A stretch of DNA of 34,168 nt. Source: a virus. The notes under the pieces are model-generated. The model made no database searches. It was given only the letters and a program-made list of their open reading frames with translations, and was not told where the DNA came from. The stretch is from the IMG/VR virus record IMGVR_UViG_3300034102_003761, positions 1 to 34,168 of that record; one strand, written 5' to 3'. The position numbers and the translations under genes are program-made. Below, one piece after another: positions 12,860-21,079 of this stretch (its first letter is position 1; every line of letters starts with the position of its first letter).

Positions 12860-14641
12860 ATGGCCACAGCACGCGCTATCGCAAACGGCAACTGGTCCGC
12901 GACCAGCACATGGAACGGCGGCGTTCTGCCCGGCAACGGCGACACCGTTTACGCCAATGGATTCAATGTCACGATCAACCAAGACATCCTGATCGGCGGA
13001 GCCAACAACCCCACCGTCAACGCCGGATCGTTCGTCTCCGGTCAATGGTATGAAGTCCTCTTCGTCGGCACCACCTCATGGACCGGCATCGGCGCGGCGT
13101 CCAACACCGCAGGCACGATATTCCTCGCCAGCGGCGTAGGCGCAGGCACCGGCAACGCCCGCGCTCTCGCCACGCTCACCACAGCCTCCAACACCGCCGC
13201 AGGAGCTACTGGCGGAGGCGGATCGTTTGCCATGTCCTCGCCATTCGCCATCACCACCGACCTCCGCGCAGGCACAACAACCTGCCTCTCGGTTACCGGC
13301 GCGACCGCGTTGACTCTGGACGGGCTGCGCGTCGTGGGAGGATCGGCGGCAGGAGCGCATGGGTGCAACTATGCAGGCACCACGACTTGCACTCTGGGAA
13401 ATGGCACATTCACGGGAGGCAGCAACGGCACCGCCATCGCCCTCAACAACGCCTCAAGCGGAACGGTCAATGTCAGCGCGTCCTGCACATTCACAGGCGG
13501 AATCACGGGTTCAGCTTTCAACAACGCCTCAAGCGGAACGGTCAATGTCAGCGCGTCTTGCACATTCACAGCCGGTGGGTCTGGCACCGCCATCGCCCTC
13601 AACAACGCCTCAAGCGGAACGGTCAATGTCAGCGCGTCCTGCACATTCACAGCCGGGAGCGCCGGGTCCAGCAGCCACTGTTTTCAAAACACCTCTACTG
13701 GCTCGGTTAATGTGAGCGCGCCTTGCACATTTATGGCTGGAAACAGCGTCACATGCTTTGCCTTAAATAGCAGCTTGACCGGAACGGTCATCATTAGCCA
13801 AGGCACTTTCACCGCTTCCGCGTTCTCAAGTGCAATGGGAGTTGGGAATACCGCCGCAGATGTCCGCTTGAGCGGGGATTTCCTCGACCACTGGAGCGGG
13901 TGGAAAGCCGTCTCTGGAGCCAAGTGGCGCCTCGGCACCGCGCCCACTCTCGGCCAGACACGCTACGCCCTCGCAGGCACGACCGACTCGTATTTCACCA
14001 TGTTCGGCTCCGACTTCGGCACCTTCGGCAACCCCATCGCCGCCGATGTCCGCACCGGAGTGAGCTACGGCGGCGGTAACCTCACCGGCACATGCGCAGT
14101 CCCCGCCGCAGGCTCGGTGGCGCTGGGAGTCCCCGTCGATGCGACCACAGGCACAGCAGTCCTTACGCCAGAAGCCGTGTGGGGCCACGCATCCCGCACA
14201 ATCACCGGCGGGCTGGTTGACACGGCCACAACGCTGACCAACTCGCCAGATGTTCCAACCGAGGCTGAAATCGCCAGCGCAGTCTGGGGAGCCGCAACCA
14301 AGGAAATCACCGGCGGCACGGTCACCAACCTCACCAACGCCCCGGCCTCCTTAACGCCGAGCGACATCTGGTCGCACTCCAGCCGCACGCTGACCAGCGC
14401 CAGCGGCCCGACCGTCGTGCAAATCCGGCAGGAAATGGACGCCAACTCGACCAAGCTCGCCAACCTCGACGCCCCGGTCTCCGGAGCAGGCAACGCCCCG
14501 AGCGCCAGCACGGTGGCCACGGCAGTCCGCACCGAACTCAGCGACGAACTTGCCAAAGTCTCGGCCCTCAACACCGACCGGCTCGCCCAGTGCTCGACGG
14601 TCTCGACCACCGGAGCCCAGCTCGCCGCCGCCCTCAGCTAA
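12860..14641 (+). CDS. Large repeat-containing tail fibre/adhesin (593 aa)
   Basis: Begins MATARAIANGNWSATSTWNGGVLPGNGDTVYANG, the pattern of a G8-like or parallel-beta entry domain (W-s-x-x-TW-x-G-x-x-P-x-x-G-D-x-V). Residues about 180-310 are a run of 25-27-residue units containing NNASSGTVNVSASCTFT, three of them near-identical in DNA, expected to form a beta-helix. Late repeats (VWGHASRTITG, VWGAATKEITGG, IWSHSSRTLTS) are a typical phage fibre motif. The C-terminal helix (ELAKVSALNTDRLAQ) should trimerise. It is probably a receptor-binding fibre. A cysteine recurs in each repeat, which is uncommon. Confidence 0.8.
   Translation: MATARAIANGNWSATSTWNGGVLPGNGDTVYANGFNVTINQDILIGGANNPTVNAGSFVSGQWYEVLFVGTTSWTGIGAASNTAGTIFLASGVGAGTGNARALATLTTASNTAAGATGGGGSFAMSSPFAITTDLRAGTTTCLSVTGATALTLDGLRVVGGSAAGAHGCNYAGTTTCTLGNGTFTGGSNGTAIALNNASSGTVNVSASCTFTGGITGSAFNNASSGTVNVSASCTFTAGGSGTAIALNNASSGTVNVSASCTFTAGSAGSSSHCFQNTSTGSVNVSAPCTFMAGNSVTCFALNSSLTGTVIISQGTFTASAFSSAMGVGNTAADVRLSGDFLDHWSGWKAVSGAKWRLGTAPTLGQTRYALAGTTDSYFTMFGSDFGTFGNPIAADVRTGVSYGGGNLTGTCAVPAAGSVALGVPVDATTGTAVLTPEAVWGHASRTITGGLVDTATTLTNSPDVPTEAEIASAVWGAATKEITGGTVTNLTNAPASLTPSDIWSHSSRTLTSASGPTVVQIRQEMDANSTKLANLDAPVSGAGNAPSASTVATAVRTELSDELAKVSALNTDRLAQCSTVSTTGAQLAAALS
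13444..13651 (+). repeat. Three near-identical ~52-base repeats in the adhesin gene
   Basis: Copies start at 13444, 13519 and 13600 (spacing 75 and 81), each encoding NNASSGTVNVSASCTFT with at most one base differing. Two diverged units follow (about 13682-13730 and 13765-13812). Both spacings are multiples of three. Confidence 0.85.
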
Positions 14642-14644
14642 GTC

Positions 14645-14830
14645 ATGGACCACCACCAAGCCGCCGCCTCGTTCACCGGCCTCGTCGCTACGGCGACGGG
14701 GCTCACGGTGTCGATGCTCCCCGAGATCGAGGCGTGGCTTCGCATCGCCTCGCTCTTAGTCGGCATCGCGGTCGGCGTGGCCTCGCTCTACGCCCTCCTC
14801 AACAAGAAGCGCCCGCCCCACGACCCTTAA
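14645..14830 (+). CDS. Putative holin (61 aa)
   Basis: Small protein with two hydrophobic stretches, about residues 9-24 (SFTGLVATATGLTVSM) and 33-53 (IASLLVGIAVGVASLYALL), joined by PEIEAW and ending in NKKRPPHDP. Size, positive tail and position at the head of the lysis cassette suit a class II-like holin that permeabilises the inner membrane and releases the endolysin. Starts four bases after the adhesin stop. Confidence 0.65.
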   Translation: MDHHQAAASFTGLVATATGLTVSMLPEIEAWLRIASLLVGIAVGVASLYALLNKKRPPHDP

Positions 14831-14855
14831 AACTTAATTTTTAAAACTTAAAACT
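14826..14855 (+). repeat. 30-base AT-rich repeat, copy 2 (CTTAAAACTTAA type)
   Basis: One mismatch to the copy at 12156-12185. It begins at the stop codon of the 61-aa gene and ends 13 bases before the ATG at 14869, followed by a C-run. Confidence 0.85.
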
Positions 14856-14868
14856 CCCTTCCCCCCCC

Positions 14869-15033
14869 ATGAATAAAATCCTCTCGCACCTCAAACAAAA
14901 ATCCACCTGGGCAGGCATCGCCTCGCTCGTCGCCTTGACCGGTTGGCAAGTCAGCCCCGACCAATTTTCGGCCATCAGTGCGGTGATCATCGCGCTCGTC
15001 GGAGCCTACGAGGTTTTCCGCAACGAGAAATGA
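14869..15033 (+). CDS. Second small membrane protein, holin candidate (54 aa)
   Basis: ATG at 14869, stop overlapping the next ATG (15030-15033). N-terminus is basic (MNKILSHLKQKSTW), then a hydrophobic stretch (AGIASLVALTGW) and a second one (FSAISAVIIALVGAYEVF), ending RNEK. The pattern KSTWAGIASLxAxxG...xxIxxxxxAxxGxYExFRxEK is, from memory, that of small phage holins. Two holin-like genes in series could be a holin/antiholin pair. Confidence 0.7.
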   Translation: MNKILSHLKQKSTWAGIASLVALTGWQVSPDQFSAISAVIIALVGAYEVFRNEK

Positions 15034-15197
15034 CCACCCCCGCCCAAGTCGCCGCCACCGGCCTGCTCATCGGCTACATCTTCCTGACGATCTCGTTCCT
15101 CTCCGGATGCAGCACGCTCGGCATCTCCCTCGAAACCGACTACGGGCGCTTCAGCTACACGCTCCCCGAACTTCCCGCGCCCACTTCGAGCAAATGA
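15030..15197 (+). CDS. Small lipoprotein, o-spanin candidate (55 aa)
   Basis: ATGA-coupled on both sides. A hydrophobic N-terminal segment (GLLIGYIFLTISF) leads to the lipobox LSGC at about residues 24-27, so the mature lipoprotein would be about 29 residues and starts CSTLGIS. The mature part (DYGRFSYTLPELPAPTSSK) is proline-bearing like Rz1-type outer-membrane spanins. Position between holin and amidase supports a role in outer-membrane disruption. No separate inner-membrane spanin is evident; the preceding 54-aa protein could serve. Confidence 0.6.
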   Translation: MTTPAQVAATGLLIGYIFLTISFLSGCSTLGISLETDYGRFSYTLPELPAPTSSK

Positions 15198-15778
15198 TGC
15201 AATGGCTCCAGCGACTCATGGGTAGGGATGGCTCGCCGAGCCGTCCCAAGCCTGTATCGCCCTTGCCAGTCCTAGCCGCCCCCGAGCCACCAGCCCCCGC
15301 CCGCTACTACCCCCAAACCAACCGCCGCAGCCCCAACATCAGCGCGGGCCGAGTCATCCACCCCAGCCATGTCGTGCTCCACCACACCTCCGGCAGCTAC
15401 GCCGGAAGCGTCGCGTGGTGCATGAATCCCGCCAGCAAAGTCTCGTATCACTGCATCATCGGGCGAAACGGCAAGCGAACCGTCCTCGCCCTGCCCACCC
15501 AACGCGCCTGGCACGCCGGAGTGAGTAGCTGGCAAGGCCGCAAAGACTGCAACTCCTACAGCATCGGCCTAGCCTGGGAAGGCGATACCTACACGACCCC
15601 CCTCAGCGAAGACGCCCTCCTGAGCGCCATCGAATATCTCCTCCCGCTCCTCGAAGAGCACCAGATCCCGCTCTCCCACATCCTCCGCCACGCCGACATC
15701 GCGCCCGGCCGCAAAACCGATTGCTCCCCCGAAGCGCACCGCCAACTCGTCGCCGCCCTCCGGCGCGCCCTCGCATGA
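15194..15778 (+). CDS. N-acetylmuramoyl-L-alanine amidase endolysin (194 aa)
   Basis: Cleaves the bond between MurNAc and the stem peptide to lyse the host. It is an Amidase_2/PGRP-type zinc enzyme: VVLHHTSG (zinc ligand His63), QRAWHAG (104-108), NSYSIGLAWEG (120-130), and HILRHADIAPGRKTDCS with ligands His166 and Asp176. Residues 1-50 are a proline-rich leader without a clear signal peptide, so it needs the holin. The start is in the ATGA overlap (15194); a second ATG follows directly. Length matches single-domain phage amidases. Confidence 0.92.
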   Translation: MMQWLQRLMGRDGSPSRPKPVSPLPVLAAPEPPAPARYYPQTNRRSPNISAGRVIHPSHVVLHHTSGSYAGSVAWCMNPASKVSYHCIIGRNGKRTVLALPTQRAWHAGVSSWQGRKDCNSYSIGLAWEGDTYTTPLSEDALLSAIEYLLPLLEEHQIPLSHILRHADIAPGRKTDCSPEAHRQLVAALRRALA

Positions 15779-16014
15779 AGAAACCCAAAACCTCCCCCCC
15801 AAAAGACCGCGAGGCCATCATGCTCCAGGTGCGCTCCTTGCTCGCCGAGCACTTCGATGTCGGCATCGCCGTGGTCTCTTGGGAGGACGGCGGCGAGACC
15901 TACTTCATGGATTTCAAATTTGGAAACGACTACGCCGCCCGCGCCATCACCCGCGAGGCCGAAGACATCCTCTGGCCCTACGAAACCGAAGACGACGAGG
16001 AGGACGACGAATGA
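15775..16014 (+). CDS. Small acidic protein (79 aa)
   Basis: Coupled by ATGA overlap to the amidase and to the metallophosphoesterase. It has a basic start (MKKPKTSPPKDREAIM), a compact alpha/beta core (LLAEHFDVGIAVVSWEDGGETYFMDFKFGN) and a very acidic tail (YETEDDEEDDE). Function not recognised. The acidic tail suggests a partner protein or DNA mimicry, but nothing more can be said. Confidence 0.7.
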   Translation: MKKPKTSPPKDREAIMLQVRSLLAEHFDVGIAVVSWEDGGETYFMDFKFGNDYAARAITREAEDILWPYETEDDEEDDE

Positions 16015-17018
16015 AAACATCCTGGAGTTCCATCGCCCGCGAGCAAGCGGACAAAGCCCACAAGACCGAGGTGGACAGCCTCAAAGCCAAGCTCGCGCAA
16101 TACCAAGCCAGCGTCGAGTCGCTGGAAAAGCAACTCGGCATCGCGCTGAGCCTCGGCAAGACCCGCATTCGCCCGCAGCCGCTCTCCGTCTCGATGAGCG
16201 ACAAAGCCGAAGCCGTCGCCGTGGCGCTCGCCAGCGATTGGCATGTCGAGGAAACGGTCGAATCCGCCAGCGTGAACGGCCTCAACGAATACCGGCTCCC
16301 CATCGCCAAGACCCGCATCGAGAAATTTTTCAGCACCATCGCCCGCCTCACCGAGATCGAACGCCACGGCGCGAAGATCGACGACCTCATCCTCTGGCTC
16401 GGCGGCGACCTGATGAGCGGCATGATTCACGAAGAGCTCGCAGAGTCGAACAGCAAGACGCCCACGCAAGTCATCCTCTGGCTGCAAGACCGCCTCGCAG
16501 ACGGCCTCGCCACGCTCAAGCCTCATTTCAAACGCATCCTGATCCCGACCTCTTACGGCAACCACGGACGCACCACGCAAAAGCCCCGCCACGCCACCGG
16601 AGCCGCCCACAGCTACGAATGGCTTCTCTACCGCATCCTCGAAGGCCGCTTCGCCGACGACCAGCAAATCGAATTTCAAATCGCCGACAGCTACTTCAAC
16701 TTTATGGAAGTGTATGGCCGCCGCCTGCGCTTTCATCATGGTGACTCGCTGAAATTTTTTGGCGGAATCGGCGGGTTGTCCATTCCCGTAGAAAAATCCA
16801 TAGCCTCATGGAATAAGTCGCCGAACCGAGCCGACCTTGATCTCTTTGGGCACTGGCACCAATACCAGCAGAACCGGCACTGGCTCTGCAACGGCAGCCT
16901 CATCGGCTACAACGCCTACGCCCTCTCAATCAAAGCCAGCTTCGAGCCCCCCACACAGACCTACTTCCTCCTCGATAAAAAGCGCGGACGAACCATGACC
17001 TCCCCCATCTACCTATGA
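16011..17018 (+). CDS. Calcineurin-like metallophosphoesterase (335 aa)
   Basis: Two-metal phosphoesterase fold. All metal-binding motifs are present in order: SDWH (residues 75-78), GGD (131-133), GNHGR (183-187, where GNH(D/E) is usual), HHGD (242-245) and GHWH (280-283). An N-terminal coiled coil (about 15-45: KTEVDSLKAKLAQYQASVESLEKQ, shortened here) precedes the catalytic domain. Homologous folds include SbcD/Mre11 nucleases and small phosphatases. A phage DNA-processing or nucleotide-hydrolysing role is most likely. It sits between the lysis and nozzle genes, so it is probably expressed late. The exact substrate cannot be told from sequence. Confidence 0.85.
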   Translation: MKTSWSSIAREQADKAHKTEVDSLKAKLAQYQASVESLEKQLGIALSLGKTRIRPQPLSVSMSDKAEAVAVALASDWHVEETVESASVNGLNEYRLPIAKTRIEKFFSTIARLTEIERHGAKIDDLILWLGGDLMSGMIHEELAESNSKTPTQVILWLQDRLADGLATLKPHFKRILIPTSYGNHGRTTQKPRHATGAAHSYEWLLYRILEGRFADDQQIEFQIADSYFNFMEVYGRRLRFHHGDSLKFFGGIGGLSIPVEKSIASWNKSPNRADLDLFGHWHQYQQNRHWLCNGSLIGYNAYALSIKASFEPPTQTYFLLDKKRGRTMTSPIYL

Positions 17019-17443
17019 GCTGGAAATCCCTCGCCAAGCGCACCAACAGCCTGCCCGAAGGCTGGAGCACCCCCGACGAAATCGCCGCCGACCTCGACTG
17101 CGAAATCTCCGAAGTCCCCAAAATCCTCGCCGCCGCCATCCGCGACGGCCAAGTCGAGAAGCAGAACTTCCCGCACTGGCAACCCGGCAGCCGCCAACTG
17201 CTCTATCAAACCGGCTACCGCCAGCGCCCCGCCGGAACCAAGTCCTCCCCAACTCTAGCCACCGTCACCTCCATCCCCGGCATCCCCGACGATCTCCTAC
17301 CGCGAGTCCGCGAGAAAATCCTCGCCCACCCGCACAAAACCGCCTCCGGCATCCGCGACCTTTTCAGCAGCAGCAACCGCCGCCGCCTCAGCACCCCGGC
17401 CATCCGCACCCTCCTTGACAAGCCCCCGCACAATAAAAGGTAG
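17015..17443 (+). CDS. Winged-helix-like DNA-binding protein (142 aa)
   Basis: ATGA-coupled to the metallophosphoesterase. Residues about 12-70 (LPEGWSTPDEIAADLDCEISEV...AAIRDGQVEKQNFPHW...YQTGYR) read as a winged helix: helix, helix, recognition helix, then a two-strand wing. A second helical domain follows (IPDDLLPRVREKILAHPHKTASGIRDLF). It may regulate late genes or assist the neighbouring phosphoesterase. Its 3' end carries an AAAAGG sequence serving as ribosome-binding site for the nozzle gene. Family not firmly recognised. Confidence 0.65.
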   Translation: MSWKSLAKRTNSLPEGWSTPDEIAADLDCEISEVPKILAAAIRDGQVEKQNFPHWQPGSRQLLYQTGYRQRPAGTKSSPTLATVTSIPGIPDDLLPRVREKILAHPHKTASGIRDLFSSSNRRRLSTPAIRTLLDKPPHNKR

Positions 17444-19522
17444 ATGCCCGACGACCAAACCATAGTCGAAGGCGATGCCGGATTCCTCGGCATGGCCTCC
17501 CGTTTGAACCCGCTGCAACTCCAGCCGGGCATGGTCCAGTATTGCGAAAACATGCGACTCGATCGCGGCGTGGCGCAGACGCGCAAAGGCGCGAAGCGGG
17601 TTGCGGAAAACATCAATCCCTCGACGGATATTTTGCTGTTGGATTTTACGCTCGGGACAAACCGCTCGATTGCCACTCTGACTCAAGTCGGCGGGCTGGC
17701 GACGGCGACCTTTTCCGCACCGCATAACCTCTCCAATTTAAGCTGGGTCAATATCACCGGCGCATCCGCCAGCGAATACAATGGGGATTTTCAAATCTCT
17801 GTGACCTCGCCAACAGAATTTACCTATTCCGTAGTCTCTGGCGCTCCCGGCTTCGCAGGCGGCTCGCCTATCGCAAACAACGGTCCTGTCGTTAAGACGA
17901 CCTATGGCGGCGACATCATCCAGAGTGGCATCTACTCCTCTCCAAGATTTGACAATGCACGGGAATATATCGTGCTGGCCGCGCCTTCGGAGTCTTATCT
18001 GTGGCGGCACGACGCGGCCACGGTGGAGTCGGTGGCCTACCCTCTTGGCGACACGATGGAGAACGGGGATGATGTCGAGATCGTGCAGGCGTTTGACAAG
18101 CTCTACCTGCTACGCACCAGGCCGTCGGACTTAGCGCATCGAGTGCAATCCATCTCCAACACCAGCGGCACTGCGCTGGTGACGATGGATTCCGCGCATG
18201 GATACAAGACGGGCGAGGTGGTGCGGATCAGCGAATCGGAAACCCTCGGATTCAATGGCGATTGGGAAGTAACCAAAGTAAGCGACACCGAGTTCAGCTA
18301 CACGCTGCCGGTCTCGGTGACTGATCCCGCTGCCGCTGGAAGGATCTTTGCCCGCCGCGTCCTGCCTGCATTGGTGTGGGACGGAAACCTGGACAATAAC
18401 TTTGTGCGCGTGGAGCAAGGGGCGCATCCGCTGGGAGTGACCTACTCACGCTTGCCGAGCACCAGCATAGCGACCTACCACAACAACCAACTCGTCATTG
18501 CCCGCAACCGTGACGAGGTGCTGGTGAGCGATGTCTTTGACGCCGAGACCTACGACGCGGTGGCCAAGGCGTTTCGCGCCAACGCAGGCTCAAATGACTA
18601 CATCGTCGGTCTGCACCCTTTCAGCGAATCGCAAATTCTCGTTTTTTGCCGCAAGAGCATCTGGCTGGCCACGGCGGTCATCGGTGCGGATGGCGTCTCG
18701 ATTGATCCTGTCGCCTCCAGCCTGCAACTCCTGACAAATGAGATCGGGTGCAGCGCGAAGCGAACCATCACGACAGCGGGAACGGCTGTGCTTTTCTTGA
18801 GCGACCGGGGAGTTTACCGACTCGATAGCCAGTTCGATCTCAAGTTGAGGGGGAACACCATGCCTCTGAGCGATCCGATCAGTGACCTCGTGGCGACCAT
18901 CAATAACAACAGCGTCGAGACGAGTAATGCGGTGTATTTTGACAACCGCTATTTCCTAGCTGTGCCGACCGGGGAGAGTGCGATCCCGAATGCGGTCTTT
19001 GTTTACAACATGCTGAACGCCCAGTGGGAGACGAAGGATGTTTTCCCATTCGGCGTGGATCGGTTGCTGGTGAGCGACTACGGCACGCAGCGCCGTCTCT
19101 TTGCCAGCTCGCGCTACGGCAGCCTCTACTTGATCGACGAAAACGAGGACGGCAATGACGATGGAGCTTTTGGCAGCAGCCAGACTCCTGTGGCGGCCTC
19201 GCTCCTGACCCGCCGCTATGGTTGGGGGAATCTCAACGCCAAGCGCCTGCTGCGCGTCAAAGCCAGCACAGTCCTTCCCGCTGGAAGCGCCTGCTCGCTC
19301 GATGCGGTGACGACGGATTACGACAATGACTTTGAAATCGCTGCCCTCAGCAACGCAGCAGGCAGCCAAGAGGATTACACGCTCAAAGCTCCGCTGCGCT
19401 GCAAAGCCACGGCGCTTGACCTCCGCTACCGCACCACGGCTGGCCGCCCGATCCTTCGACAAATCACTGCGGAGGCCGCTCTCACTGGCCCTGCCAGCTC
19501 CGAAACCCGCACCCTTAACTAA
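17444..19522 (+). CDS. Tail nozzle protein, podovirus-type (692 aa)
   Basis: Probably forms the distal tube below the connector (gp12/nozzle-like beta-propeller). The start MPDDQTIVEGDAGFLGMASRLNP, then GMVQYCENMRLDRGVAQTRKG, matches the characteristic opening of podoviral nozzle proteins (G...N-x-x-x-x-x-G-x-R-x-G). Later features include LPSTSIATYHNNQLVIARN, FCRKSIWLATAV, GCSAKRTITTAGTAVLFLSDRGVYRL and FDNRYFLAVP...VFVYNMLNAQWE, repeated propeller-blade strands. Two inserted modules (about residues 76-145 and 227-290) share a pattern with the next fibre gene. ATG follows the previous stop with no gap; AAAAGGTAG is a good Shine-Dalgarno. Confidence 0.82.
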   Translation: MPDDQTIVEGDAGFLGMASRLNPLQLQPGMVQYCENMRLDRGVAQTRKGAKRVAENINPSTDILLLDFTLGTNRSIATLTQVGGLATATFSAPHNLSNLSWVNITGASASEYNGDFQISVTSPTEFTYSVVSGAPGFAGGSPIANNGPVVKTTYGGDIIQSGIYSSPRFDNAREYIVLAAPSESYLWRHDAATVESVAYPLGDTMENGDDVEIVQAFDKLYLLRTRPSDLAHRVQSISNTSGTALVTMDSAHGYKTGEVVRISESETLGFNGDWEVTKVSDTEFSYTLPVSVTDPAAAGRIFARRVLPALVWDGNLDNNFVRVEQGAHPLGVTYSRLPSTSIATYHNNQLVIARNRDEVLVSDVFDAETYDAVAKAFRANAGSNDYIVGLHPFSESQILVFCRKSIWLATAVIGADGVSIDPVASSLQLLTNEIGCSAKRTITTAGTAVLFLSDRGVYRLDSQFDLKLRGNTMPLSDPISDLVATINNNSVETSNAVYFDNRYFLAVPTGESAIPNAVFVYNMLNAQWETKDVFPFGVDRLLVSDYGTQRRLFASSRYGSLYLIDENEDGNDDGAFGSSQTPVAASLLTRRYGWGNLNAKRLLRVKASTVLPAGSACSLDAVTTDYDNDFEIAALSNAAGSQEDYTLKAPLRCKATALDLRYRTTAGRPILRQITAEAALTGPASSETRTLN

Positions 19523-19524
19523 TC

Positions 19525-20709
19525 ATGGCAACTCTCACCCCAGGCTACACTTTTACATCCGGCGAGGTCGTGACCCCGGCCAAGCTCAACAGCGCGGCGT
19601 CTCCGACACTCGTTCCCGCGACCATCACAAACGCCGACATTTCGCCGACTGCGGCAATAGTAGGAAGCAAACTCGCCGACGCATCCGTAACCACAGCCAA
19701 AATCGCCGATGCATCTGTAGCCACAGCCAAACTTGCCGACGCATCCGTAACCACAGCCAAACTCGCCGACGCATCCGTAACCACAGCCAAAATCGCCGAT
19801 GCATCTGTAGCCACAGCCAAACTTGCCGACGCATCCGTAACCACAGCCAAACTCGCCGACGCATCCGTAACCACAGCCAAAATCGCCGATGGCTCGATCA
19901 CGGCTTCCAAGCTGGCCGGGAATGTGGACCAGCTTGCTACAGCCTGGGTTTTATTTCGCGGCGACATTGCCGATTCTGCTGTGCTCGGAGCCATCTTTAC
20001 CCGCCTCACGGATACCAAAATCCAAGTCACCCGCTCGACTGGCCATGGCCTAGCCAATGGCAACTGGATTACATTCCATGCGCTGACGGGCTTCTACGCT
20101 TTCTTAAACGGAACATGGGAAGTGCAGAACGCTACCGCGACGACTTTTGAGTTTAATTTAGCGGGAGCCACGACCCCTTCCGCAGCGGTCACGATTACAA
20201 CCGCCAACCCCGCCGTCATCACTTGGACGGGCCATGCTTTGGCAGTTGGGCAAACGGTCACATTTTCGACCACAGGGACGCTGCCTACGGGAATCACGGC
20301 TGGCACGACCTACTTTGTCAGGTCGGCTACCGCTGGGACTACTTTCACGATTTCTTTAACCAGCGGGGGAACAGCTATTGCCACCACCGCTGCTGGCACG
20401 GGCACACACACCGCCACGCTCACCGGCGTGATGACTTCGCAGATTTTCAGACCCGTAGCCATCAATCGCAAATATAACATCAGCAAAGTTGGCCGCCTTG
20501 ATCTCGGCAAATACCGAGTCTTTTTTGAGACAAAGCCGCTGACCGTCGATTACATCTCCTTAGGATCTGCCGCTGACGCAAGTGGCGACGCTGTAGGACT
20601 CGTTGGGGCTACGGCGCAGACCATCGACTACGCCGATATCGTCACAACAAATTCGGCAGGAACAAACGCCAACTACAACGCGGTGCGCTTAGTCGTGTTC
20701 GGAGGCTAA
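19525..20709 (+). CDS. Tail fibre with decapeptide repeats (394 aa)
   Basis: Two bases after the nozzle stop. The N-terminal part (MATLTPGYTFTSGEVVTPAKLN) is the common fibre opening with the TPxKLN motif. Residues 50-129 are eight decapeptides of the form (L/I)ADAS-V-(T/A)-T-A-K, typical of the shaft of many phage fibres. A module resembling those in the nozzle follows (VTRSTGHGLANGNWITFHA...NGTWEV...TTFEFNL), then a threonine/alanine-rich beta domain and a C-terminal head ending RLVVFGG. It is probably a receptor-contact fibre attached to the nozzle. Confidence 0.8.
   Translation: MATLTPGYTFTSGEVVTPAKLNSAASPTLVPATITNADISPTAAIVGSKLADASVTTAKIADASVATAKLADASVTTAKLADASVTTAKIADASVATAKLADASVTTAKLADASVTTAKIADGSITASKLAGNVDQLATAWVLFRGDIADSAVLGAIFTRLTDTKIQVTRSTGHGLANGNWITFHALTGFYAFLNGTWEVQNATATTFEFNLAGATTPSAAVTITTANPAVITWTGHALAVGQTVTFSTTGTLPTGITAGTTYFVRSATAGTTFTISLTSGGTAIATTAAGTGTHTATLTGVMTSQIFRPVAINRKYNISKVGRLDLGKYRVFFETKPLTVDYISLGSAADASGDAVGLVGATAQTIDYADIVTTNSAGTNANYNAVRLVVFGG
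19672..19911 (+). repeat. 30-base tandem repeat with exact 90-base higher-order unit
   Basis: Eight 30-base units from 19672. Units 1-3 (19672-19761) are repeated exactly as units 4-6 (19762-19851). Unit 7 equals unit 1, and unit 8 starts like unit 2 before diverging. Encodes the fibre-shaft decapeptides. Confidence 0.95.
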
Positions 20710-20713
20710 TGCA

Positions 20714-21079
20714 ATGCTCCCCTGCGAACGCGCCCGCAACTGGCATGACAACCACACCACACAACCCTTCGAGTCCCTGCTCGCCTGGCACATGGCCCAC
20801 GGCCTCGTCTTCAATACCCCGCAAGTCTTCCTCCTCGCCCACGAAGTCCACTACTCCCCAGATACTAACACTATGACCTACGATCTCCCCCCCAACGCCT
20901 GGTTCGTCGAGCTGGCCGCCTCGGTCGGCCACGCGAACCCCGTCCGCGAATTCATGCGCGTCGCCACCCGCCCCCAAACTTGGGCCATCTGGCACCGCCG
21001 CAACTCCTTCGAGCCCCACGCCTACCCATGGGCCAAGCTCGCCCGCCGCGTTGGTCTCGCTGAAGGGAGGGTGTCCTAA
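20714..21079 (+). CDS. Hypothetical virion-region protein (121 aa)
   Basis: ATG 20714 with GGAGG about 9 bases upstream. Aromatic and histidine-rich: NWHDNHTTQPFESLLAWHMAHG, VFLLAHEVHYSPD, AIWHRRNSFEPHAYPWAKLARR. The density of tryptophan and histidine may suggest metal binding or packing against other virion proteins. The stop overlaps the next start (TAATG). Not recognised; its position at the head of the ejection-protein genes suggests an internal or injection role. Confidence 0.65.
   Translation: MLPCERARNWHDNHTTQPFESLLAWHMAHGLVFNTPQVFLLAHEVHYSPDTNTMTYDLPPNAWFVELAASVGHANPVREFMRVATRPQTWAIWHRRNSFEPHAYPWAKLARRVGLAEGRVS

Noticed and set aside
13444-13651. CRISPR array
   Set aside because: Repeats are in frame within a fibre gene, spacing is multiples of three and the intervals are coding, not unique spacers.
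19545-20063. 172-aa minus-strand ORF over the fibre repeats
   Set aside because: Open only because the repeat period is a multiple of three; no start signal and opposite to all neighbours.
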